29,075 bases of DNA from the NCBI GenBank assembly GCA_001799195.1, contig MGSU01000276.1, positions 1 to 29,075 of the forward strand. Direction: 5' to 3'. The position numbers and the translations under genes were made by a program. Positions 14,917 through 22,686 of the stretch are shown in pieces. The notes under the pieces were generated by a model. It saw only the letters and a program-made list of their open reading frames with translations. It did no database searches and was not told the DNA's origin. The first letter of the stretch is position 1. Every line of letters starts with the position of its first letter. The DNA comes from Deltaproteobacteria bacterium RIFOXYA12_FULL_61_11. GTDB lineage: Bacteria > Bdellovibrionota_F > JAHFAK01 > YA12-FULL-61-11.

Positions 14917-16776
14917 TCACTGGAATTTTGCTGCTTTCTCGATGAGTTTGTCGAGATTCTTCTCGCCGGGGTCCTGGGGGTTCCCCGGATGGATGATGCC
15001 GGCTGAACACTTTTCCGCGGCCTTGACGATATCTTTGAAGGGCCCCCCCTTGGGATTCTTCACGAAGGCCTTCTTATCGGCGTTGTAACCGAAGATGCTC
15101 TTGTTGATGTTCACGCACTCGTCGCACGAAGTACAGAGCGGGGTATCGATCCAGGCGCTGCCACCGGCAGGAGTGGCGGGTTTCGCCGGTGCGGTTGGGG
15201 TTGCCGAGGGTTCGATTCTTGGTGTGGCAGCTGACGGAGCGGCAGTGCGTAAGGCTGCCGGATCCACGGTCAGGTCGAAACCGGCCGGATCGAGGCCCGT
15301 CAAGCGCAGAGCGAGGTTCTTCATAGCCGAGGCCACGGCGAAATCCTCTCGTTGACGGAGCTGGTTCTCCATGACCATTTTTGCCTCGTCAATCGAACGC
15401 CGCTTCTCATCCTCGAATTTGGCCGCGGTCTCAGAACGTGCACGCAATACATGGGGATTCTCGACCCCTGCGAGTTCTTGTAGCGCCCTCCACAGATGCA
15501 AGCGGTCGATCGTTTGCGCGATCAACGCCTTGGAAGGTACCATTTTTACCAGACGACGGTTCCCGTCGAGGTACAGGATGTAAGGGGTTCTCCCCTCGCG
15601 CTGTTGGTGGGACTTGAGCAAGTACTCATCGAGAGGCATGATCGAGGCTTCGTCGAGGTGCTGTGCCAAGGGAGTGAAGTGGTCGCCGAGAATGCCTTCG
15701 CTTGCGATGAAATCGGCGAAGGTCATGGTGTGAGGGGCTTTCTGCTCTTTCCCGCTCTCATCGACATAGACGAGTTCCGAGGTAGCGAAGTGGCGGTCGG
15801 TCTCGGGGTTGCCGGTGACATCGAGACAGTCGACGAAGTCGAGGGATTGATCCGGGTCGAAGATGAAGTGCGGGAAAGCTCGGGAACGCAACGCATCGAT
15901 GGCGCGTTGTTCCAGGGGGCGGTTACTGCGGGAGTAATCCGAGAGCAAGGAGAAGATCGAGGGCCGCAGGGTCACCAGACCTCGCAGGAGACCGTGGTGG
16001 AGGTGCTCCGGCAGGGCCAGGGAACTCTGGAGCACAAAAACATGGCGGAGCGACATGGAGAGAAAACCGATATCGGCCACGAGTTTGGTCGCGGCGGCTC
16101 TGCCGATCTCGCCCGGATCGCCGGAGACCTTCCCTTGCAGAACGAGTAGTTTGATCGGCCTTCCGGTCGAGACCAATTGGAGGAGTTGGCCGAAGAAATG
16201 GCCGGTCAGTTCTTCGGGCTCTGCCAACACCACGTAGGGTGGACAGAGGGCCATCTCGGTATTGTTCAGATTACGCCAGTCGAAAGTCGAATAAAAAGCA
16301 TCGTGCTTGCGTGGGTCGTACTTGCCGCGCAACTCGAGAGCGACCTTGCGCAGGACGGAGAACACCCGTACCACGGGGGCGATCTTACGATCGTAAGCGG
16401 TGACCACTTCGTCGGCCTTCTCGCCCTGGAGCGTGACCATTTCATACCCGGGTACAAGGGTGTCGAGGGCTCCGAGCAGGGTGTGCAGCTCGGCTTGCAG
16501 CGCTTTCATCCTGGCAAGACGCGCCGCCGGACTGGTTCCGTGATCGTCGGCCTTCCTGAACAGGGTGGCCAAGGCCGTGGTATCGATGGTTCCACCGCCG
16601 AAATCGCCCATCGACCGTTGCAACTGCTGGGCATTCGAACGTCCCTGGCGGTAGTGGTCCTCGACCGTGAGCATATCGTCGAGGGCCTTGGTTTGTTCCG
16701 TGATCATCTGGATCAAGGACTTCTTCCTGCCCTGCCAGAAGGTCTCGATGATCGCGGTGACCTTGTCTTTCATCAT
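14917..16776 (-). CDS. Degenerate TPP-domain paralogue with C-terminal 3+1 Cys ferredoxin module
   Basis: This 619-residue protein has no canonical enzyme signature. It aligns colinearly with the C-terminal ~600 residues of the giant PFOR-like protein of the same operon. Shared blocks are FYSTFDWRNLNNTEMALCPP versus FFEHFTWRDLTSAELQLCPP, GRPIKLLVLQ versus DRPIKILVLD, and AIDALRSRAFPHF versus VEQAVRSRSFPLF. The GDG/GGD thiamine-pyrophosphate motif, the CPGCGE motif and the GCPSAWG motif are absent, so it should not bind TPP. The N-terminus is helical. After an Ala/Pro-rich linker (about 500-530) the C-terminus has CTSCDECVNIN, FGYN and KAAEKCSAGIIHPG, a single-cluster [4Fe-4S] ferredoxin pattern. 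It is the last gene of the operon, 15 bp after korB, with AGGAGG before its ATG. I infer an electron-transfer subunit for KorAB or Rnf, standing in for the usual small ferredoxin subunit. Confidence 0.72.
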   Translation of the reverse strand: MMKDKVTAIIETFWQGRKKSLIQMITEQTKALDDMLTVEDHYRQGRSNAQQLQRSMGDFGGGTIDTTALATLFRKADDHGTSPAARLARMKALQAELHTLLGALDTLVPGYEMVTLQGEKADEVVTAYDRKIAPVVRVFSVLRKVALELRGKYDPRKHDAFYSTFDWRNLNNTEMALCPPYVVLAEPEELTGHFFGQLLQLVSTGRPIKLLVLQGKVSGDPGEIGRAAATKLVADIGFLSMSLRHVFVLQSSLALPEHLHHGLLRGLVTLRPSIFSLLSDYSRSNRPLEQRAIDALRSRAFPHFIFDPDQSLDFVDCLDVTGNPETDRHFATSELVYVDESGKEQKAPHTMTFADFIASEGILGDHFTPLAQHLDEASIMPLDEYLLKSHQQREGRTPYILYLDGNRRLVKMVPSKALIAQTIDRLHLWRALQELAGVENPHVLRARSETAAKFEDEKRRSIDEAKMVMENQLRQREDFAVASAMKNLALRLTGLDPAGFDLTVDPAALRTAAPSAATPRIEPSATPTAPAKPATPAGGSAWIDTPLCTSCDECVNINKSIFGYNADKKAFVKNPKGGPFKDIVKAAEKCSAGIIHPGNPQDPGEKNLDKLIEKAAKFQ

Positions 16777-16791
16777 TGGCGACCTCCTCGC

Positions 16792-17751
16792 TCAGATGGT
16801 GTATTTGTCGAGGAGCTTTTCCAACCGCTTGAGATAGGTCGGGCGGTCGATCTTGTCGGCGCGCTGGCGGCGGATCTCATCATAGGTCGGTACGCTCGGG
16901 TCATGATAGATCAACCCGATCGGCGCGGGTTTGTCGGACAGAGCTACCCGTTGGGCCGCGTGGATGTCGCGATGGTCGTGAACCACGGTCTCCCCCATTC
17001 TGGAGAAGGCTGGATCGATCGCGATACCTTCGGGATTCTGTAGGAAGTACAAAGGGTAATCTTTACCACCCTTGCCGTAGAGGGAACCGGTGTAGGCCGG
17101 ACAGTATTGCAGGATGCGCACGAAGCCGGTGCCCTTGTGGTGCCAAGCGCGATAGATCGTCTGCTCCATGTGCGAGGGCAGCCAAGTCGCGGTCTGGGCC
17201 AGGAAGCTGATGTTGGTGATGCCCATCATCACGCTCAAGGGATTGAGGGCCTTGAGGTACGAACCCCGCGGGGTGGTATTCGACTTGGTGCCCTCGGGGG
17301 AGGTCGGCGAGGCCTGGTTCTTGGTCAGAGCGTAGATCTCGTTGTCGAAGACGCAGACGGTGAGGTTGGTGTTGTAGCGCATGGCATGCAACCAGTGCCC
17401 CCCGCCGATGCTGAAACAGTCCCCGTCGCCGGACATGACCAGTACGTGCAGATCTGGCCGCTGCAACGCGATGCCAGTGGCGATCGGCAGGGCTCGGCCG
17501 TGGATACTGTGGAAACCGAAGGTGCGCAGGTAATGGGGGAAGCGGCTGCTGCAACCGATGCCGGAGACGCAGACGATCTTCTCGGGATCGGTTTGGTCGT
17601 CGCGAAGGATGCGCTGTACGGTCGACAGGATGGACATGTCGCCGCAGCCCTTGCACCAACGCGGTACGCTGGACGATTCGTAGTCGGACAATCCGTAGGT
17701 GTTGTGTAAACCCTCGCACTCGATGTACTCTTCGAATTCCTCTGCCTTCAT
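16792..17751 (-). CDS. korB: 2-oxoacid:ferredoxin oxidoreductase beta subunit (TPP-binding)
   Basis: This 319-residue protein starts at the ATG at 17751, which has a strong AGGAGG site; the frame continues upstream only as intergenic sequence. It carries the complete beta-subunit pattern: WCKGCGDMSILS, SGIGCSSRFPHYL, the TPP/Mg site GDGDCFSIGGGHWLHAMRYN, and FDNEIYALTKNQASPTSP. With KorA it would decarboxylate a 2-oxoacid (2-oxoglutarate, pyruvate or branched-chain oxoacids) to the acyl-CoA, passing two electrons to ferredoxin. Length matches KorB-type subunits (about 280-340). It lies 62 bp after korA, and the gap contains a GC-rich hairpin. The exact substrate cannot be read from sequence. 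Confidence 0.93.
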   Translation of the reverse strand: MKAEEFEEYIECEGLHNTYGLSDYESSSVPRWCKGCGDMSILSTVQRILRDDQTDPEKIVCVSGIGCSSRFPHYLRTFGFHSIHGRALPIATGIALQRPDLHVLVMSGDGDCFSIGGGHWLHAMRYNTNLTVCVFDNEIYALTKNQASPTSPEGTKSNTTPRGSYLKALNPLSVMMGITNISFLAQTATWLPSHMEQTIYRAWHHKGTGFVRILQYCPAYTGSLYGKGGKDYPLYFLQNPEGIAIDPAFSRMGETVVHDHRDIHAAQRVALSDKPAPIGLIYHDPSVPTYDEIRRQRADKIDRPTYLKRLEKLLDKYTI

Positions 17752-17765
17752 TGCTCCTCCTGCTC

Positions 17766-17785
17766 GGAGCCGTTTCCGCGGCTCC
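17766..17785 (-). promoter_or_regulatory. GC-rich hairpin between korA and korB
   Basis: In the message strand GGAGCCG and CGGCTCC flank a six-base loop (eight base pairs when the outer C-G pair at 17765/17786 is included). The hairpin sits 14 bp before the korB start, close to its ribosome site. No U-tract follows, so it is not an ordinary terminator. It could stabilise processed mRNA or set the korA:korB ratio. Confidence 0.5.
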
Positions 17786-17813
17786 GTATGGTTGCTATTC
17801 CAATTCTCCGAGA

Positions 17814-19679
17814 TCAACCGCGGCTGAGTTTCCCGACCTCGAGGCTGATGACTTCGTGCAGCTCGCGAGGCATGAACGGTCTGCCGAGCACGCGGGACCA
17901 ACAGTCGATGTCCATCAAGGTGTGCGCCCTAAGGACATAGGCGAGTTGCGCGTAACGCCGGGTCGTCTCGTCGACAAGGGGATCCCCCCAATCATCGCTG
18001 TAGTTGAGTTCGATGGTCATGACCTTCTTGAAACGCGAGAAAATCCCTTTCAATCCGGGCGGTAAGGGGTTGAGGAAGGTCAGGTGGAGATAGGACACCG
18101 AATGTCCCTCGGCCCTGACTCGGTCTATGGCCTCGACGATGGAGCCTTTGGTGCTGCCCCAACCGACGATGAGCAGGTCGCCGCTCTGATCGCCGTATAC
18201 CGTCGGGACTTTCAGGGTCTTCTGGAAGGCTGCTAACTTGCGGCTGCGCATGCGATGGCCGCGCTGGTTCGAGGGAGCGTCATACCCGACCTTGCCGGCA
18301 TCGGTGTGGTTGAGGGTGGTGGTGACGCTCATGCCGCCGGGTTGGCCGGGAATGATCCGGCGCGACAGACCGGTCTGCTCGTCCCAGTCGAACGGTTTTG
18401 TGCCCGGGGGTACCGGAGAGAGGTCGAGCGGAGGCGGCAAGGTGTCGGGTGTGACCGTTGGGCGCGGGAAGAGCTGTACCCCGGTGGCGAGGTTGGCGTC
18501 GGTGAGCACGATCACCACCATCCGGAATTCCTCGGCGATCTGCCTTGCGGTCGCCATGATGTAATAGCATTCCTCGATCGAGGAAGCGGCGAGGATGATC
18601 TTGGGGGCATCGCCGGGAGCGCCGAAGAGGCAATGGAGGAGGTCCGACTGTTCGATCTTGGTGGGCAGACCGGTGCTGGGACCGCCACGCTGGACGTCGA
18701 CGATAACCAAGGGGATCTCGGTCATAACGGCAAGACCTTGGAATTCCGTTTTGAGGGCCATGCCCGGGCCAGAGGTGATGGTCAGGGCGCGACGGCCTGC
18801 ATAGGAGGCACCGACGGCGACCCCGATGGCCGCGATCTCGTCCTCTGCTTGGTGGATGAAGCCGCCGAAGTCCTCAAAGTGGTCGGCCAGGGTAAACGAG
18901 GCCGAGGTGGCCGGAGTGATCGGATACATGGAACACAGCTCGAAGCCGGCGGCGATCGAACCGAAGGCCACGGCCTGGTTGCCGTTCATCGAGATCATCG
19001 GTTTGTCGTGCTTCTTGGCCGGGATCTGGAAGCGGAAGTCGAGGTGTTCGTCGGCATACTTGTACCCCAACTCGAGCAGGGCGAGGTTGGCGTCGATGAC
19101 CTTCTGGGCCTTCTTGGCGAAGGTGGCCATAATCGTCTTGCGCGCCTCTTCGTAGTCCAGGGAGTAGAGGTAGGTCAGGTAGCCCAGTTCGAGCATGTTC
19201 TTGCCGCGTCGGGGATCATCGAGGATCTGGAGCGCCAGTTCCTCGACTGGCACCTCGATGAGGGTGCCGCCGTTCTTCTTGAAGTCTTCGGTGATGCGGG
19301 CGTAGGATGCGCGATATTCCGGATTCTCGTGGTTCTTCCACATGTTGTCGATGATGACGGTGGCGTCCTTGGCCACGACGTTGACCTCGATACGCGACAG
19401 GAGCGACATCTCGTTGAAGGCGAAGACGAGGTTCGCATAGTCACCGACATTGGTGACGATGGGATTCTCGGAGACGCGCAGCCGGATGCCGCTGGTGCTG
19501 CCCGTGGTGTGCGGTGGGGGTTGTATCTCGGCCGGGATGATCTCCACCGTCCACAGGCCGTTGCCGTTGAGTGCGAACAAGCGGGCCAGCGAGACGCCGG
19601 CCTTCTGCGCGCCCTCGCCGGAGTCGCAGACGATCTCGATGATGTGTTCTCTGACGATCTTCGTTTCTTTCTGCGTCAT
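17814..19679 (-). CDS. korA: 2-oxoacid:ferredoxin oxidoreductase, fused gamma-alpha subunit
   Basis: This 621-residue protein has the KorA architecture with the gamma domain first (residues about 10-195) and the pyrimidine-binding alpha domain after it. The gamma part begins EIVCDSGEGAQKAGVSLARLF. The alpha part has GNQAVAFGSIAAGFELC, MYPITPATSAS, QAEDEIAAIGVAVGASYAG, TSGPGMALKTEF and QRGGPSTGLPTKIEQSDL, all typical and intact. It binds CoA and the TPP pyrimidine ring at the interface with KorB. Length is normal for the fused form. It follows rnfA by 62 bp on the same strand with GAGGAAGG as ribosome site, so the 2-oxoacid dehydrogenase is transcriptionally joined to the Rnf complex that can consume its reduced ferredoxin. 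Confidence 0.94.
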   Translation of the reverse strand: MTQKETKIVREHIIEIVCDSGEGAQKAGVSLARLFALNGNGLWTVEIIPAEIQPPPHTTGSTSGIRLRVSENPIVTNVGDYANLVFAFNEMSLLSRIEVNVVAKDATVIIDNMWKNHENPEYRASYARITEDFKKNGGTLIEVPVEELALQILDDPRRGKNMLELGYLTYLYSLDYEEARKTIMATFAKKAQKVIDANLALLELGYKYADEHLDFRFQIPAKKHDKPMISMNGNQAVAFGSIAAGFELCSMYPITPATSASFTLADHFEDFGGFIHQAEDEIAAIGVAVGASYAGRRALTITSGPGMALKTEFQGLAVMTEIPLVIVDVQRGGPSTGLPTKIEQSDLLHCLFGAPGDAPKIILAASSIEECYYIMATARQIAEEFRMVVIVLTDANLATGVQLFPRPTVTPDTLPPPLDLSPVPPGTKPFDWDEQTGLSRRIIPGQPGGMSVTTTLNHTDAGKVGYDAPSNQRGHRMRSRKLAAFQKTLKVPTVYGDQSGDLLIVGWGSTKGSIVEAIDRVRAEGHSVSYLHLTFLNPLPPGLKGIFSRFKKVMTIELNYSDDWGDPLVDETTRRYAQLAYVLRAHTLMDIDCWSRVLGRPFMPRELHEVISLEVGKLSRG

Positions 19680-19741
19680 GGTCGACCTTCCTCTTTGTTA
19701 CTCCGAAAAGTTCTTCGTGCCTTCGTTGTCGTACTCGGTAT

Positions 19742-20338
19742 TCAACCCCCGCCGCCCAGACCCGCAAAACCCATGAAGCCCAGCGACAGGATGCCCGCTA
19801 TAATCAGGGTCAAGGCCGCGCCTTTGATCATCGGGGGAACCTTGGACAATTCCAGTTCCTCCCGGATACCGGACATAATGACCAGAGCCAGGGTGAAACC
19901 GAGGCCACCGCCGATTGCAAAGACAATCGATTGTAATATATTGTATTGACGGTTTGTTTGAAAAAGGGCTACCGCCAGGATGGCGCAGTTGGTGGTGATG
20001 AGGGGCAGGAAAATGCCCAAGGCCCGAAAGAGGGCCGGGCTATATTTCTTCATAAACATTTCAACAAGTTGAACAGTTGAAGCGATAACTACGATGTAGC
20101 AGATCAGTTGCAGGAATTGCACGTCGAGCCAGGTCAGGAGCAGATTGATGCCATAGGCGCAGGTCGAGGAGATGATCATCACGAAGGTGACCGCAATGCC
20201 CATGCGCGAGGCTGTTTCCCATTTACCCGAAACACCCAGGAAGGGGCAGATACCGAGGAAATAGCTGAATATGAAATTGTTGATGATACAGGCATTGATG
20301 AAGATGAAGCCCGGGGATTCCATGTTCATATGGGTCAC
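19742..20338 (-). CDS. rnfA: Rnf electron transport complex subunit A
   Basis: This 198-residue protein has six membrane spans. The first carries INACIINNFIFSYFLGICPFLGV, with the cysteine conserved in RnfA/NqrE that helps bind the intramembrane iron-sulfur centre. LPLITTNCAILAVALFQ in the second half holds the matching cysteine, and GGGLGFTLALVIMSGIREEL is the family C-terminal block. RnfA and RnfE form inverted halves of the membrane core through which electrons cross. The ATG at 20338 overlaps the rnfE stop by 4 nt, so the two are translationally coupled; internal ATGs at codons 4 and 6 are alternative starts. It is the last rnf gene before korA. Confidence 0.95.
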   Translation of the reverse strand: MTHMNMESPGFIFINACIINNFIFSYFLGICPFLGVSGKWETASRMGIAVTFVMIISSTCAYGINLLLTWLDVQFLQLICYIVVIASTVQLVEMFMKKYSPALFRALGIFLPLITTNCAILAVALFQTNRQYNILQSIVFAIGGGLGFTLALVIMSGIREELELSKVPPMIKGAALTLIIAGILSLGFMGFAGLGGGG

Positions 20339-20982
20339 GCTCCCAGTTTGGCTTTCGCCCGTTGCCGGGTGTTCACGATGTTCGCGCCCAGCATCAGGGT
20401 ACCGAAGATGAAGAAGCCACCGCAGGGGAGGATCATGATCACCCAGGGTTCGAAGCTCGGACCAAAGAGGTCGATCCCCGCGAAGGAACCATTGCCGAGA
20501 ATTTCACGGATGGTCCCCATGCAGACGATGGCCAGGGTGAAACCGATACCGGAACCAATGGCATCAAGGATCGATTTCGCAATCGTGTTCTTCGAGGCGA
20601 AGGCTTCCGCCCGACCGAGGATGATGCAATTGACCACGATCAAGGCGAGGAAGGCGCCCAGGGCCTTGTGGATTTCCAGGCTGATCGCCTGGATGAGGTA
20701 GTCGGCCACGGTGACGAACGTTGCGATGATCACGATGAAGGTGCCGATGCGGACCTCTTTCGGGATGAAACGGCGCAGCATCGAGATCAATGCACTGGAG
20801 CAGATGAGCACGAAGGTCGTTGCTAAGCCCATCGAGACGGCGTTGATCACCGAGTTGGAGACGGCCAGGGTCGGGCAGCAGCCTAGTAAACTGACAAGGA
20901 CCGGGTTCTCCTTCCAGAGTCCGCGGACGAGACAGTCGAAGTTCTCGTGCTTGGCTGAAGCGGAGTAGATCGGTTCGTTCAT
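20335..20982 (-). CDS. rnfE: Rnf electron transport complex subunit E
   Basis: This 215-residue membrane protein has the RnfE/NqrD pattern: a short cytoplasmic start, then GLWKENPVLVSLLGCCPTLAV with the conserved cysteine pair, FIPKEVRIGTFIVIIATFVT, ALIVVNCIILGRAEAFASKN, and GSGIGFTLAIVCMGTIREILGNG. Six spans are expected. With RnfA it forms the inverted-repeat core that carries the buried iron-sulfur centre. It overlaps rnfG upstream (4 nt) and rnfA downstream (4 nt). Length is normal and no key residue is missing. Confidence 0.95.
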   Translation of the reverse strand: MNEPIYSASAKHENFDCLVRGLWKENPVLVSLLGCCPTLAVSNSVINAVSMGLATTFVLICSSALISMLRRFIPKEVRIGTFIVIIATFVTVADYLIQAISLEIHKALGAFLALIVVNCIILGRAEAFASKNTIAKSILDAIGSGIGFTLAIVCMGTIREILGNGSFAGIDLFGPSFEPWVIMILPCGGFFIFGTLMLGANIVNTRQRAKAKLGA

Positions 20983-21650
20983 CGTCCGCCTCCTTGCAAC
21001 GTATCCATATTCTTGACGATGATCGGGAGTTTCTCCTGGGCGCTCTGGTTGAGCAGTTTTCCGACCGCTTTGGAGGAGATGGTTGCGCCGGTGATCGCAT
21101 CGATCTGCCAGGGGTTCTGTTTCTCCCCATGCTTGACCACTTCGATGGGGTTTGCCAGATGGGTGTGCGAAGAATCAAGTTTGACATCAAGGGCTTTGAA
21201 GTTTTCCGCAAAGTTAGCATCGGTGTAAATTTTATCCCCAAGCCCCGGGGTCTCCTTGCTCTCCAGGACCTTCATCGCGATCACGGCCTGCTTGCTCGGG
21301 TCATAACCGTAGAGTACGCGGATGACGTCGGCGAAACCCTGACCAGAGGCTTCTACGGCGATGCCTTTCAACGCATGGTCTTGATCGTAGCCGATGAAGA
21401 GTTTGACCGCTTTCTCGTCCTCGCCTTGGAGGAGAATCAGCCGGTCGTCCTCGAGTTTGAAGGTCTGGAAGGAGGAAATCCCGGGCAGAACCTCGAAGAC
21501 CGATTTTTTGAGCATTTCCGCTTTGTTGAGCTTGATAGTGGGGGTCGTCGCTTGGACGGCTACGACGATCAACAGACCGGACAGGGCGGAGATCCCGGCC
21601 AGGGTCCTAATCATCACCAGACTCGATGTTCCTTTCTCACGTTCTTCCAT
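20979..21650 (-). CDS. rnfG: Rnf electron transport complex subunit G (covalent FMN)
   Basis: This 223-residue protein has one N-terminal membrane helix (about 12-33) and a soluble domain facing the periplasm. The motif DAITGATISSKAV near residue 190 contains the S/T-GAT site where ApbE attaches FMN to the threonine. ESKETPGLGDKI is the other family hallmark. In Rnf, RnfG relays electrons on the outer face of the membrane between RnfD and the RnfA/E core. It begins 7 nt after the rnfD stop and overlaps rnfE. No apbE gene is visible in the window, so flavin attachment must rely on one elsewhere. Confidence 0.94.
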   Translation of the reverse strand: MEEREKGTSSLVMIRTLAGISALSGLLIVVAVQATTPTIKLNKAEMLKKSVFEVLPGISSFQTFKLEDDRLILLQGEDEKAVKLFIGYDQDHALKGIAVEASGQGFADVIRVLYGYDPSKQAVIAMKVLESKETPGLGDKIYTDANFAENFKALDVKLDSSHTHLANPIEVVKHGEKQNPWQIDAITGATISSKAVGKLLNQSAQEKLPIIVKNMDTLQGGGR

Positions 21651-21657
21651 GCCTGAC

Positions 21658-22686
21658 CTACTTCCAACTCAAGAGCTTGCGATTGGTGCCGTAGACCTTG
21701 GTACCGGTCATCCGGCTGATCAAGGGGGTGAAGGCGTTGCCCAGGAGTATCGCGTACATGACTCCCTCGGGCAGACCGCCGAGTAAACGGATCACCACTA
21801 CCAGGAGACCGATGAGGCCTCCGTAGATCCATACTCCCAGCGGTGTCAACGGTGAGGTGACCATGTCCGTGGCCATGAAGACCGCGCCAAGCATCAACCC
21901 CCCGGAGAACAACATGAAGAGTGGATCTGGATAACGATCGGGAGCTGCGAGCCAGAATATTCCGCTGAACAGGGCCACCGAGAGCATGATGGCCAGCGGA
22001 ATGCGCCAGTCCAGCAGGTGCCGCCAGGCAAGATAGAGGCCACCGAGCAGGATCAGCACGGCACTGGTTTCTCCCGTTGAGCCGCTCGTCAGGCCGAAGA
22101 AAAGGTCACCTACGATGGTCGTCTGGTGGCTGAATTTCATCGCGGCTAGAGGAGTGGCTCCACTGACAGCGTCGACCATGGGTCTGAGAAAGGGGGCTGC
22201 CAGAGTCGAAGAAGCGCAATACTGGAAGCGGTCCGGTGCGAAGGCTTCGGACCAGGTGGTGATCGCAACCGGGAAGGAAGCTTGTAAGAAAGCCCGTCCC
22301 ACCAGGGCAGGATTGAAGATGTTGCAGCCCAGCCCACCGAAGATCATTTTTCCGACGAGGATCGAGACAATACTGCCGATCACCCCCATCCAGAGCGGGA
22401 AAGCAGGAGGCAGGGTCAGTCCGAGCAGCAGGCCGGTGAGTGCTGCAGACCAGTCGCCAATGGTTGGTTCCTGCCGTCCGAGCCGGGTGTAGATCCACTC
22501 GGTGAGGACGCAGGTGAGGGTTGTTGTGATCAGCAAGAGTGCGGCGCTCTGACCGAAGGTATAGATGGCCATTGCCGTTACCGGCAACAAGGCATAGATC
22601 ACCTGTCTCATGACCGTCTCGACCGAGAGACCGCGACTGAGATGGGGAGAGGTGCGCAGGACAATGGACAAATAGTTGGACTTCAC
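21658..22686 (-). CDS. rnfD: Rnf electron transport complex subunit D (covalent FMN)
   Basis: I start this 342-residue protein at the GTG at 22686. It overlaps the rnfC stop by 4 nt (GTGA) and has AGGAG nine bases upstream. The frame remains open further upstream only inside rnfC. The protein has the RnfD/NqrB membrane fold. VRTSPHLS-like sequence (VLRTSPHLSRG) opens the gene, followed by AALTGLLLGLTLPPAFP, GGLGCNIFNPALVGRAFL, and DAVSGATPLAAMK, where SGAT is the covalent FMN site. DMVTSPLTPLGVWIYG lies near the end. RnfD passes electrons across the membrane and takes part in ion translocation. All expected features are intact. Confidence 0.95.
   Translation of the reverse strand: MKSNYLSIVLRTSPHLSRGLSVETVMRQVIYALLPVTAMAIYTFGQSAALLLITTTLTCVLTEWIYTRLGRQEPTIGDWSAALTGLLLGLTLPPAFPLWMGVIGSIVSILVGKMIFGGLGCNIFNPALVGRAFLQASFPVAITTWSEAFAPDRFQYCASSTLAAPFLRPMVDAVSGATPLAAMKFSHQTTIVGDLFFGLTSGSTGETSAVLILLGGLYLAWRHLLDWRIPLAIMLSVALFSGIFWLAAPDRYPDPLFMLFSGGLMLGAVFMATDMVTSPLTPLGVWIYGGLIGLLVVVIRLLGGLPEGVMYAILLGNAFTPLISRMTGTKVYGTNRKLLSWK

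Noticed and set aside
18255-19949. 564-codon plus-strand open frame opposite korA
   Set aside because: The minus strand encodes intact KorA with all motifs; the plus frame has low-complexity Gly/Asp/Arg composition typical of an antisense shadow.
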